Of a DNA stretch of 12,843 nt, positions 6,293 through 12,462 are shown one piece after another. The position numbers were made by a program, and so were the translations under genes. Under the pieces are notes generated by a model. It saw only the letters and a program-made list of their open reading frames with translations. It was not told where the DNA came from and did not search any database. Position 1 is the first letter of the stretch. Each line of letters opens with the position of its first letter. This DNA is from an uncultured Collinsella sp. Its GTDB lineage: Bacteria > Actinomycetota > Coriobacteriia > Coriobacteriales > Coriobacteriaceae. The stretch covers positions 1 to 12,843 of the forward strand of contig CAAFEY010000156.1 in the NCBI GenBank assembly GCA_900761995.1, read 5' to 3'.

Positions 6293-6499
6293 GTGAACGC
6301 TCGAGATATCGCCGTCGCCGCCGTCGCGTTGATGCTTGGCTGCCTTGGTCCTACGGCCGCGCTCGTCGCGGGTATGCAGGGGTCCTGCGGGGCTGCTCCT
6401 ATCGTGGTCGGTGTGCTGATCGCGGCCGCGCTGCTGGGAAGCGCGGGCGTGGTCCTTTGTCGCGACGACGAGGACGAGGCTCCGGAGTCGCAGCTCTGA
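6293..6499 (+). CDS. Small two-helix membrane protein, unknown function
   Basis: A 68-residue frame starting at GTG, with GGAGG 10 bases upstream. Seen: two hydrophobic Ala/Val/Leu/Gly-rich segments at about residues 5-28 and 35-56, joined by a short loop containing MQGSCGAAP, then an acidic tail DDEDEAPESQL. The acidic end implies a soluble C-terminus. It sits between the secreted-protein hairpin and a strong bidirectional terminator, so it can be its own unit. No family was recognised. The membrane pattern, ribosome site and terminator support a real gene, but the short length leaves some doubt. Confidence 0.6.
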   Translation: MNARDIAVAAVALMLGCLGPTAALVAGMQGSCGAAPIVVGVLIAAALLGSAGVVLCRDDEDEAPESQL

Positions 6500-6536
6500 C
6501 CGTCAGGGCATCGGCTACTGGTTATAGATGAAGATG

Positions 6537-6574
6537 AAAGCCGCCGCAAGGGGAGTGCTCCTTGCGGCGGCTTT
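6537..6574. terminator. Bidirectional terminator between convergent genes
   Basis: A perfect 15-base-pair stem, AAAGCCGCCGCAAGG (6537-6551) with its complement at 6560-6574, and an 8-base loop. It lies 38 bases after the small membrane-protein gene on the plus strand and 34 bases after the ketopantoate-reductase-like gene on the minus strand. T tracts are short (three) on both sides. Confidence 0.85.
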
Positions 6575-6607
6575 ACTGTTGAATCTGTTGACGGGGCGAA
6601 TCGGGCG

Positions 6608-7522
6608 CTACCAGCTTGCCTCGATATCGCGAATGCGCTGATAGAGCCATTCGTTCTGAGGCGTCTGGATATCGTGTTTGGCCGCCAGACGGCAGATGGT
6701 GCCCGCGAACTCCTCGACCTCGGTTTTGCGCCGTGCGACGCGGTCCTGCGCCATCGACGGCATGCCGGCAGGGTCGAGCCCCTCGATGAGGTGCACCATC
6801 TGCGTCAGGTCTGCTTCGGTCAGCTCGATGCCTTCGGCGTTGGCGACGGCAAGCGTTTCGCGCATGGCGGAAACAAAGCAACGACGCTGCTCGGAGCCTT
6901 GTTCCGTGGCGCTTCCGTACGTGCCGCCGTAGGCCATGCAGGTCTGGTTGATGCCGTCGTTGAGCATGAGCTTGGCCCACATGCGGTGTGCGATGTCTGC
7001 CTCGACGGTATGGGCGATGCCGCAGCGCGTGTAGAGCTCGTCGATGGCGGCGACGGTCGCGGGGTCGGTGCCGGCGGCCGCGCCAAAACGAATCTCGCCG
7101 GTATTGGTAAAGGTGAGCTCGTCGTTGAGGAATACGGCGTCCATGCCCTGACAGATACCCAGGACGGTGTGCTCCCAGCCAAAGCGCTCGGCGATTTTTT
7201 GCTCACTGGTGATGCCGTTGCACAGTGAGGCAATGAGCGTATTGGGGCCCACGATGTGCTCCATGGTCTGGATCGCCTGGTCGAGTCCGGTCGTCTTGAC
7301 CGTCAGGATGACCAGATCGGCGGGCGTTGCCTCGCTGGCGCGGACGGACTTGAGCGCACAGGGCTTGCCATTGACGGTGAGCGCATCGCTCGCGTGACGC
7401 TCAAAACGGGCGTCATCCATAACGTATTCGACGGCGTCGTTACCGAGTGCCTGGGCGATCATGCTGCCGTAGAGTAGCCCGACGCCGCCCTTGCCGATAA
7501 AGGTGACCTTGTTGATCTGCAT
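6608..7522 (-). CDS. Ketopantoate reductase (PanE/ApbA) family protein
   Basis: A 304-residue protein of normal family length. PanE reduces 2-dehydropantoate to pantoate with NADPH in pantothenate and CoA synthesis; many homologues act on other 2-oxoacids. Seen: an N-terminal Rossmann motif GKGGVG (10-15), where most have GAGAxG; VKTTGLDQA (75-83); LCNGI (100-104), matching the family QNG; the catalytic-domain helix WAKLMLNDGINQT (182-194) with the expected Lys (K184) and Asn; and PSMAQDRVARRKTEVEEFAG (255-274), matching the family S-M-Q-D-R-x-TE pattern. GGGGAG lies 9 bases before the ATG. No pantothenate genes are adjacent, so true PanE activity is not assured and I give no symbol. Confidence 0.88.
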   Translation of the reverse strand: MQINKVTFIGKGGVGLLYGSMIAQALGNDAVEYVMDDARFERHASDALTVNGKPCALKSVRASEATPADLVILTVKTTGLDQAIQTMEHIVGPNTLIASLCNGITSEQKIAERFGWEHTVLGICQGMDAVFLNDELTFTNTGEIRFGAAAGTDPATVAAIDELYTRCGIAHTVEADIAHRMWAKLMLNDGINQTCMAYGGTYGSATEQGSEQRRCFVSAMRETLAVANAEGIELTEADLTQMVHLIEGLDPAGMPSMAQDRVARRKTEVEEFAGTICRLAAKHDIQTPQNEWLYQRIRDIEASW

Positions 7523-7537
7523 GTGAATTATCTCCCC

Positions 7538-7566
7538 ATATAAAAGGTGCCCGCGTAAGGGGCGCC
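7538..7566 (-). terminator. Terminator-like hairpin before the ketopantoate-reductase-like gene
   Basis: On the minus strand GGCGCCC (7566-7560) pairs with GGGCACC (7552-7546), six pairs with one mismatch and a 7-base loop, followed at once by TTTTATAT. It may end the transcript of the 64-residue gene upstream. A -10-like TACAAT (7578-7573) with TGCACA 16 bases before it would instead place this hairpin at the 5' end of the reductase transcript. Confidence 0.4.
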
Positions 7567-7572
7567 TGATGG

Positions 7573-7600
7573 ATTGTATGCCGCCAGCGCACCTTGTGCA
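7573..7600 (-). promoter_or_regulatory. Weak promoter candidate for the ketopantoate-reductase-like gene
   Basis: On the minus strand TGCACA and TACAAT (7578-7573) are 16 bases apart, each matching the consensus in part. The predicted start lies about 45 bases before the ATG. Confidence 0.3.
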
Positions 7601-7639
7601 TGCAGGGTGGCGATTTTTAAATGAATGGACGCGTGGAGC

Positions 7640-7834
7640 TTACGCTGCGGGGCAGACCGCGAAAACGCGTGCGGGATATCCAACGCCATCGCGCACCTTG
7701 GGGAAGGTGCAGAAGATGACGGCGCCTGTGGCGGGAAGCTCGTCCAGATGGTCCATGACCTCGATCTGATAGCGGTCGACCGAGAGGATGTACTGCTCGC
7801 CGGGGTAGGGGTGGGCGTCCTCACGTGTGGTCAC
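7640..7834 (-). CDS. Unrecognised 64-residue cytoplasmic protein
   Basis: The GTG at 7834 is preceded by AAAGGA at good spacing and opens a 64-residue frame with no signal or membrane segment. It begins TTREDAHPYPGEQYILSVDRY and ends YPARVFAVCPAA. The middle, DRYQIEVMDHLDELPATGAV, is acidic and likely structured. It is divergent from the aldo/keto reductase, with about 160 bases between them, and lies 117 bases upstream of the ketopantoate-reductase-like gene on the same strand. I do not recognise a family. The ribosome site, amino-acid composition and lack of competing frames support a real gene. Confidence 0.6.
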   Translation of the reverse strand: MTTREDAHPYPGEQYILSVDRYQIEVMDHLDELPATGAVIFCTFPKVRDGVGYPARVFAVCPAA

Positions 7835-7880
7835 GGTCGCTTCCTTTCATCGGGCTTTTTGCTGATGTTAAAGCGGTGTC

Positions 7881-7910
7881 GTGACGGCTCGATTTCTGCT
7901 ACGTTACGAT
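7881..7910 (+). promoter_or_regulatory. Weak promoter candidate for the aldo/keto reductase operon
   Basis: GTGACG (7881-7886) and TACGAT (7905-7910) are 18 bases apart, each with four consensus matches. This is the best candidate in the 163-base divergent region (7835-7997); nothing else was found there except repeated TCGATT words at 7917-7927. Confidence 0.25.
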
Positions 7911-7997
7911 ACATTCTCGATTTCGATTCCACGATGTTTCGGCTGCGTGACCATTGTGTTTCGCCTTACCGGGGCGCTGATGGCGAAGGGAGGGGCC

Positions 7998-9185
7998 GTG
8001 CAATACCGTGTTGACCCCAAAAGTGGTAACCGAATATCCGCTCTGGGTCTGGGCTGCATGAGGTTTCCCGGTGCGCCGGGACATCCCGATGCGAAGACGG
8101 CCGATGCCATCATTTCCCGTGCGGTGGAGCAAGGGATAACCTATCTGGACACGGCCTATCTCTACCCCGGTAACGAAGCTTGTGTGGGAGCTTCGCTTGA
8201 GCGCCTGGGTCTGCGCGACCAGATTTTGCTCGCGACCAAGTTGCCGCACGCTTCGTGCAAATGTGCGGAGGATTTCGACCGCTTTTTTGACGAGCAGCTG
8301 CGCCGTTTGCGGACTGACCATATCGACTACTACCTCATGCACAACATCACCTCGCCCGCGCAGTGGGAGCGCGTGGCAGCTTTGGGTATCGAGGACTGGA
8401 TTGCGCACCAAAAGGCTGCGGGGCGTATTCGCCAGATAGGTTTTTCGTACCACGGCGGTGCGGCGGATTTCCTCATGATGCTTGACGCGTATGACTGGGA
8501 TTTTTGCCAGATCCAGTACAACTATGCCGGAGAGCGCTACCAAGCGGGAAGGGCGGGACTCATGGCAGCCGCCGAGCGCGGGCTCGCGGTGTTTGTGATG
8601 GAACCGCTTTTGGGTGGACGCCTGGCGGGCAAGCTGCCTCCGCGGGCCCGCGCCGTGCTCGATGACGTACGCGATCCGTACCTGAAGACGCCGGCTGCTT
8701 GGGGCCTTTCGTGGGTGTGGAACCATCCTCAAGTCGCGATGCTGCTTTCGGGCATGACCGATACCGCGCAGGTGGACGAGAACGCGGCATTGGCGGATCG
8801 CGCACTGCCGGATTCGATGACGACAGAGCAGCTCGATACCATCGCACGCGTGCTGGGAGAGTTTGAGAAATCGAATCGCGTGCCCTGTACGGGGTGCGGC
8901 TACTGCATGCCGTGCCCCAAGGGTATCAATATTCCCGGCTGCTTTGGCGCCTACAACGCGAGCTATGCGCATAGTTGGTTTACGGGGCTGTCTCAATACT
9001 TTACGGCGAGCGCGGTGCGGACGAACGAGCCCAAGCTGGTGAGCAATTGCGTCAAGTGCGGCAAATGCGCACGTCACTGCCCGCAGCACATTGATATTCC
9101 CGAGCGTCTCGACGATGTGCGCCGACGTTTCCAGCCTGGTCCCGTAACGGCCGCGCTTAAAGCCTTTTGCAAAACGCGCTCCTGA
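7998..9185 (+). CDS. Aldo/keto reductase with C-terminal 4Fe-4S ferredoxin domain
   Basis: A 395-residue fusion seen in many anaerobes: an AKR barrel followed by a bacterial-ferredoxin-like domain. Barrel: the conserved tetrad D51, Y56 (DTAYLYPGNE), K81 (ATKLPH) and H115 (YLMHNI), with IGFSYHG and the NADPH-binding end GMTDTAQVDEN. Ferredoxin part: CTGCGYCMPCP (297-307) and CVKCGKCARHCP (351-362), eight Cys able to hold two 4Fe-4S clusters. Electrons may therefore pass between the nicotinamide site and a ferredoxin-type partner; the substrate is unknown. I chose the GTG at 7998, with GGGAGG just upstream, because the family starts MQYR; the longer frame from 7881 adds 39 residues with no family match. 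The TGA stop lies within the first bases of repeat copy 1. Confidence 0.92.
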   Translation: MQYRVDPKSGNRISALGLGCMRFPGAPGHPDAKTADAIISRAVEQGITYLDTAYLYPGNEACVGASLERLGLRDQILLATKLPHASCKCAEDFDRFFDEQLRRLRTDHIDYYLMHNITSPAQWERVAALGIEDWIAHQKAAGRIRQIGFSYHGGAADFLMMLDAYDWDFCQIQYNYAGERYQAGRAGLMAAAERGLAVFVMEPLLGGRLAGKLPPRARAVLDDVRDPYLKTPAAWGLSWVWNHPQVAMLLSGMTDTAQVDENAALADRALPDSMTTEQLDTIARVLGEFEKSNRVPCTGCGYCMPCPKGINIPGCFGAYNASYAHSWFTGLSQYFTASAVRTNEPKLVSNCVKCGKCARHCPQHIDIPERLDDVRRRFQPGPVTAALKAFCKTRS

Positions 9186-9267
9186 TGCCCCTTTTATAAC
9201 TTGCGGTGGAATAGTTCCTGTTTGCGGCAGAATAGGGGCCAAGCAGGAACTATTCCACCGCAACTGA
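9182..9267 (+). repeat. Hairpin repeat element, copy 1
   Basis: An 86-base element nearly identical to 10369-10453. It starts CTGATGCCCCTTTTATAA and then forms a 24-pair stem: TTGCGGTGGAATAGTTCCTG (9201-9220) plus TTTG, with the complementary arm at 9240-9263; one T-G wobble (9221/9243) and a 15-base loop. It fills the gap between the aldo/keto reductase stop, which it contains, and the ribosome site of the second oxidoreductase. No T tract follows. It looks like a REP/MITE-type intergenic element. Confidence 0.9.
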
Positions 9268-9278
9268 AGGGGGCTGTC

Positions 9279-10298
9279 GTGGGCTATCGGGATTCATGTG
9301 ATGGTTTGCGTGATGTTCGCTGGGGCGTTTTGGGCGCTGGGCGCATTTCGCATCGATTTGCATCGTCGCTCAAGGAGGTGGACGGGGCACGGCTTGTGGC
9401 TGCCGCCGGTCGCACTCCTTCGCATGTTGAGGAGTTTTGCAGGGCGTTTTCGATTGATGCCGCGCACAGTTATGCCACGGCTGACGATAGCGGCGATGCG
9501 GCTTATGATGCGCTGATTGCCGACCCCGATGCCGACGCAATCTACTTGGCTCTTCCGCATGGCATGCATACGCGTTGGGCCTGTCGCGCGCTGCGCGCCG
9601 GAAAGGCCGTGCTGTGTGAAAAGCCGGCCGTTTTGAATGAAGAAGAGGCTCTCTCGATTGCCTCCGCCTCTCGCGAGCACGGCGTGCTGTTTATGGAGGC
9701 GATGAAGAATCGGTTTTGCCCGATGCGCACTCGCGTGAAGGACTTGCTTGCGTCGGGTGAGCTTGGCCGTATTGTCTCGATTGAAAGCGTGCAAAAACTC
9801 GATTATGGTGAGTCCCCTTCAAGTTATCTGCTCGATCCGTTGCAGGGTGGCTGTCTATATGACATGGGCTGCTATGCGGTCGGGTGGTTTGAGGATCTGC
9901 TTGCGGGTGCGTGCGATGTTTCGTCTCGTGAAGTTCGCTGGCGTGACGTATCGGGCGGCCGCGTGGATTGGGCCGACGAGATCCATATGAGCGTCGGCGG
10001 TATACCCATTCATATGGTGTGCGACGGCAAAGCAACATATGAAAGCCGCCTAACGATTGCCTGCGAGCGGGGCTCGTTGGAAATCGAGCGCCTCCATCGC
10101 CCCGAGCTTGCCCATGTGAAGTACTCCGACGGACGAATGCTCGAAATAAATGCCCCGTTTGAGGTCGATGATTTCTACGGCGAAATCCAGCATGCGACCC
10201 AGCTCATCCGGGCGGGGAAACTCGAGAGTCCCATCATGCCCCTTGCTGCCACACAGCGCTGCGCGCGCATTATCGATGCAATCCGTCTCGCCCTCTAG
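9279..10298 (+). CDS. Second Gfo/Idh/MocA family oxidoreductase
   Basis: A 339-residue NAD(P)-dependent enzyme of normal length. Seen: the Rossmann motif GVLGAGRIS (16-24), LPHGMH (92-97), CEKPAV (113-118) with the family Lys, MEAMKNRF (139-146), and GGCLYDMGCY (190-199; D195 and Y199), as in dihydrodiol dehydrogenase-like members. I chose the GTG at 9279: GGGGG lies 5 bases upstream. The in-frame ATG at 9201 would translate the hairpin repeat. A short non-family stretch (VGYRDSCDGL) precedes the fold. It is the middle gene of a co-directional run with the aldo/keto reductase and endonuclease IV, separated from each by a repeat copy. Substrate unknown. Confidence 0.9.
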   Translation: MGYRDSCDGLRDVRWGVLGAGRISHRFASSLKEVDGARLVAAAGRTPSHVEEFCRAFSIDAAHSYATADDSGDAAYDALIADPDADAIYLALPHGMHTRWACRALRAGKAVLCEKPAVLNEEEALSIASASREHGVLFMEAMKNRFCPMRTRVKDLLASGELGRIVSIESVQKLDYGESPSSYLLDPLQGGCLYDMGCYAVGWFEDLLAGACDVSSREVRWRDVSGGRVDWADEIHMSVGGIPIHMVCDGKATYESRLTIACERGSLEIERLHRPELAHVKYSDGRMLEINAPFEVDDFYGEIQHATQLIRAGKLESPIMPLAATQRCARIIDAIRLAL

Positions 10299-10368
10299 GA
10301 CTTGGCGCTGACGCGTAGGGGATCATGACGCCGGCGCCCGTAGTCGTAGTGCTTGGTGGCCCGCATCT
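10299..10368. other. Seventy bases of unexplained sequence before repeat copy 2
   Basis: This gap separates the oxidoreductase stop from repeat copy 2. It holds two short frames: 15 codons on the plus strand (10325-10372, ending in the repeat's TGA) and 23 codons on the minus strand (10366-10295, with AAGGGG from the repeat as a possible ribosome site). Neither has support beyond being open. Copy 1 has no such spacer. Confidence 0.4.
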
Positions 10369-10453
10369 CTGATGCCCCTTTTATAAGTTGCGGTGGAATA
10401 GTTCCTGTTTGCGGCAGAATAGGGCCAAACAGGAACTATTTCACCGCAACTGA
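10369..10453 (+). repeat. Hairpin repeat element, copy 2
   Basis: An 85-base near copy of 9182-9267. The arms 10386-10411 and 10426-10451 form a 26-pair stem with one G-U wobble and a 14-base loop. It differs from copy 1 by three substitutions and one deleted G in the loop. It ends 16 bases before the endonuclease IV ATG. The unit TTGCGG-NN-GAATAG appears twice in direct orientation (10388 and 10409) and once inverted. Confidence 0.9.
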
Positions 10454-10469
10454 TGAGAGGGAGCTGGAG

Positions 10470-11336
10470 ATGCTGACGATTGGGTGTCATCTTTCGACGA
10501 CGAAGGGCTATCGGGCAATGGGGGAGACGGCGCTATCCATTGGCGCCAACACCTTTGCATTCTTTACGCGCAACCCGCGCGGCGGCAAGGCGAAAGATCT
10601 TGACATGGATGACGTGGCGGCCCTGCGCGAGCTTATGGAGCAAAACGACTTTGGCCCGCTCGTGGCTCATGCCCCGTATACCTATAACCCCTGCTCGGCC
10701 AAAGAGCGGGCGCGCGAGTTTGCCCTGGAAGCAATGGCCGAGGACTTGCAGCGTCTGGAAGCACTGCCCGGCAACTACTACAACTTCCACCCCGGCGCGC
10801 ATGTGGGGCAGGGGACTGATGCCGGCATTCAGATGATCGTCGACACCTTGTGTCAGGTAATGTTTGAGAGGCAGCAGACGACGGTGCTGCTCGAGACCAT
10901 GGCGGGAAAGGGTACCGAGGTGGGCCGCAGCTTTGAAGAGCTGGCACGCATTATCGAGGGTGCTGCTGCCAGGCGTCCAGAGCTATCGGACAAGCTGGGC
11001 GTGTGTCTGGATACCTGCCATGTGAGCGATGCCGGCTACGACATCATCCATGATCTGGACGGCGTGCTCGACGAGTTCGATCGTGTGGTGGGTATCGACC
11101 GCTTGCATGCCGTACACATCAACGATTCGAAGAACCCCTGTGGTGCCCATAAGGACCGCCACGAATGCATCGGTAAGGGCTATCTGGGTAGTGAAGAGTT
11201 TGGCGGCGGTATGCAGGTTATGCAGAATATTGTATCGAATAGCCGCTTGCGATCATTGCCATTTATTTTGGAGACGCCGAACGAACTTGCAGGTTATGCA
11301 GCGGAAATTACGCTATTAAGGTCGTTACAGCAGTAA
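10470..11336 (+). CDS. nfo: Endonuclease IV (AP endonuclease)
   Basis: A 288-residue protein, close to the usual 280. It cuts DNA 5' of abasic sites in base-excision repair and uses three zinc ions. Seen metal ligands: H67 (LVAHAPY), H107 (NFHPGAH), E142 (LLETMAG), D181 and H184 (CLDTCH), H216 (AVHIND), D229 and H231 (HKDRHE) and E268 (ILETP), the complete nine-ligand set. The ATG at 10470 follows GGGAG at 6 bases and gives the usual N-terminus (LTIGCHLSTTKGY). The longer in-frame version from 10353 would translate the repeat. It is the last gene of the aldo/keto reductase run, and its stop lies within a small hairpin. Confidence 0.96.
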   Translation: MLTIGCHLSTTKGYRAMGETALSIGANTFAFFTRNPRGGKAKDLDMDDVAALRELMEQNDFGPLVAHAPYTYNPCSAKERAREFALEAMAEDLQRLEALPGNYYNFHPGAHVGQGTDAGIQMIVDTLCQVMFERQQTTVLLETMAGKGTEVGRSFEELARIIEGAAARRPELSDKLGVCLDTCHVSDAGYDIIHDLDGVLDEFDRVVGIDRLHAVHINDSKNPCGAHKDRHECIGKGYLGSEEFGGGMQVMQNIVSNSRLRSLPFILETPNELAGYAAEITLLRSLQQ

Positions 11337-11340
11337 CGAC
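11321..11340 (+). terminator. Hairpin spanning the nfo stop codon
   Basis: GTCGTTAC (11321-11328) and GTAACGAC (11333-11340) form a perfect 8-pair stem with an AGCA tetraloop; the TAA stop is in the 3' arm. No T tract follows, so it is a weak terminator or a transcript-end protector. Confidence 0.35.
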
Positions 11341-11397
11341 TGTCACAAAGTGGAGTGTTCCATTCACGTTATGGGTTTGTTTCAATCAGTTTTCTAA

Positions 11398-11426
11398 TTG
11401 CAGATTCGCACTTACGGGTGCATAAT
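11398..11426 (+). promoter_or_regulatory. Promoter of the substrate-binding protein gene
   Basis: TTGCAG (11398-11403) and CATAAT (11421-11426) are 17 bases apart, predicting a start near 11433 and a leader of about 50 bases. GCAC-TTACGG-GTGC (11408-11421) is a small dyad in the spacer and could be an operator. Confidence 0.5.
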
Positions 11427-11483
11427 ATCCAACAGTTTTTGCAGACCTCTGAATCAAACGGGGTCATCGGAAGGAGACTGATT

Positions 11484-12344
11484 ATGAAGCTCAAGAAGCT
11501 TGGCGCATTTGCCGCCACGGGCGCCATGGCGCTCGCCCTCGCACTGACGGGCTGCGGCTCGTCCAACGCCACCTCTGGTTCTGATGCCGCTTCCAGCAGC
11601 TCTGACGACGCTAAGGTCGAGAAGGTCGACGGCTCCAAGGAGTACGCGCTCGTCAAGGACGGTACGCTGACCGTCGGCACCTCTGCCGAGTACGCTCCGT
11701 TTGAGTACAAGGATGACAACGGCGATTATCAGGGCTTTGACCTTGAGCTCATCAAGGCTATCGGCGACAAGCTGGGCCTGGATGTCGAGTACGTCAACAA
11801 TGACTTTGACACGCTGGTTCCGGGCGTTGCTTCGGGCGCCAAGTATGACGTTTCCATCGCGGCTATCACCGACACGCCCGAGCGTGAGAAGGAAGTCACT
11901 TTCTCCGATTCCTACTACATGGACGATCAGGCCATCGTGACCAAGGTCGATAACACCGACATCACGGCCGACAACTACAGCGAGAAGCTCAACAACGCCG
12001 ACGCTACCATCATCGTCCAGTCCGGTTCGACCGCCGAGGCCTTTGCCCAGGAGAACTTCCCCAAGGCCAAGATCGTCCCCTACAAGGACGCCACCGAGTG
12101 CTTCAGCGCCCTGCAGTCCGATAAGGGCGACGCCGTAGTCACCAACCGCTCCGTTGCCAGTCAGCTGACCGCCGAGCAGTTCAACACCTGCCAGACCATC
12201 AAGCAGATCAGCACCGGCGAGGAGTACGCCATCGCCATCAACCAGGGCAACACCAAGCTCAAGGACGACATCAACCAGGCCATCAAGGATCTGACCGACG
12301 ACGGTACCGTCGACGCCCTCATGGCTAAGTACAACATCAAGTAA
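11484..12344 (+). CDS. Amino-acid ABC transporter substrate-binding lipoprotein
   Basis: A 286-residue family 3 extracellular solute-binding protein. Seen: a lipoprotein signal with basic MKLKK, a hydrophobic core and lipobox LTGC, so C24 would be lipid-modified and the protein anchored outside the membrane. A Ser/Ala/Asp-rich linker (25-45) follows, then the binding domain from about residue 58: GTLTVGTSAEYAPFEYKD with aromatic pocket residues, GFDLELIKAIGDKLGL, FDTLVPGVASGAKYDV and ITDTPEREKEVTFSDSYY. R134 in the last is the usual ligand-carboxylate contact. AAGGAG lies 7 bases before ATG 11484; the longer frame from 11355 would overlap the promoter. Ligand is a polar amino acid or cystine, not resolvable here. 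A terminator and a further gene follow on the same strand. Confidence 0.94.
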   Translation: MKLKKLGAFAATGAMALALALTGCGSSNATSGSDAASSSSDDAKVEKVDGSKEYALVKDGTLTVGTSAEYAPFEYKDDNGDYQGFDLELIKAIGDKLGLDVEYVNNDFDTLVPGVASGAKYDVSIAAITDTPEREKEVTFSDSYYMDDQAIVTKVDNTDITADNYSEKLNNADATIIVQSGSTAEAFAQENFPKAKIVPYKDATECFSALQSDKGDAVVTNRSVASQLTAEQFNTCQTIKQISTGEEYAIAINQGNTKLKDDINQAIKDLTDDGTVDALMAKYNIK

Positions 12345-12365
12345 AATAGCTACTTGATTGCGCGC

Positions 12366-12397
12366 GGGCCCTTTCCGTTTTGGCGGAGAGGGCCTTT
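12366..12397 (+). terminator. Terminator after the substrate-binding protein gene
   Basis: GGCCCTTTCCG (12367-12377) pairs with CGGAGAGGGCC (12384-12394), 11 pairs with one wobble and a 6-base loop, then TTT. It may be partial, letting a binding-protein-rich transcript reach the next gene at lower level. Confidence 0.75.
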
Positions 12398-12408
12398 GCG
12401 CTTCTCTT

Positions 12409-12427
12409 GACGGAGAGCGTTTCCGTC
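12409..12427 (+). promoter_or_regulatory. Second small hairpin before the last gene
   Basis: GACGGA (12409-12414) and TCCGTC (12422-12427) form a perfect 6-pair stem, followed by TCGTTTTG. It lies 12 bases after the terminator and 35 bases before the next start. It could be a second weak terminator. Confidence 0.3.
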
Positions 12428-12462
12428 TCGTTTTGCCGGCAACTTCTACGATAGGAGCCACC

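Noticed and set aside
7581..7622. Hairpin followed by TTTTT on the plus strand near 7620
   Set aside because: Pairing needs a four-base bulge, and no plus-strand gene precedes it that would need a terminator.
7899..9263. 454-codon open frame on the minus strand opposite the aldo/keto reductase
   Set aside because: Antisense shadow. Its start lies in repeat copy 1, and its first residues mirror the plus-strand frame only because the repeat is palindromic.
9201..9278. N-terminal extension of the second oxidoreductase from ATG 9201
   Set aside because: It would translate the hairpin repeat; GTG 9279 has a ribosome site and fits the family start.
10325..10372. 15-codon plus-strand frame before repeat copy 2
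   Set aside because: AGGGG is only 3 bases from the ATG, the peptide is featureless, and there is no sign of conservation within the window.
9182..10453. Composite transposon bounded by the two repeats
   Set aside because: The repeats are in direct orientation, and the DNA between them is an ordinary oxidoreductase gene with no transposase; duplicated intergenic elements explain it better.
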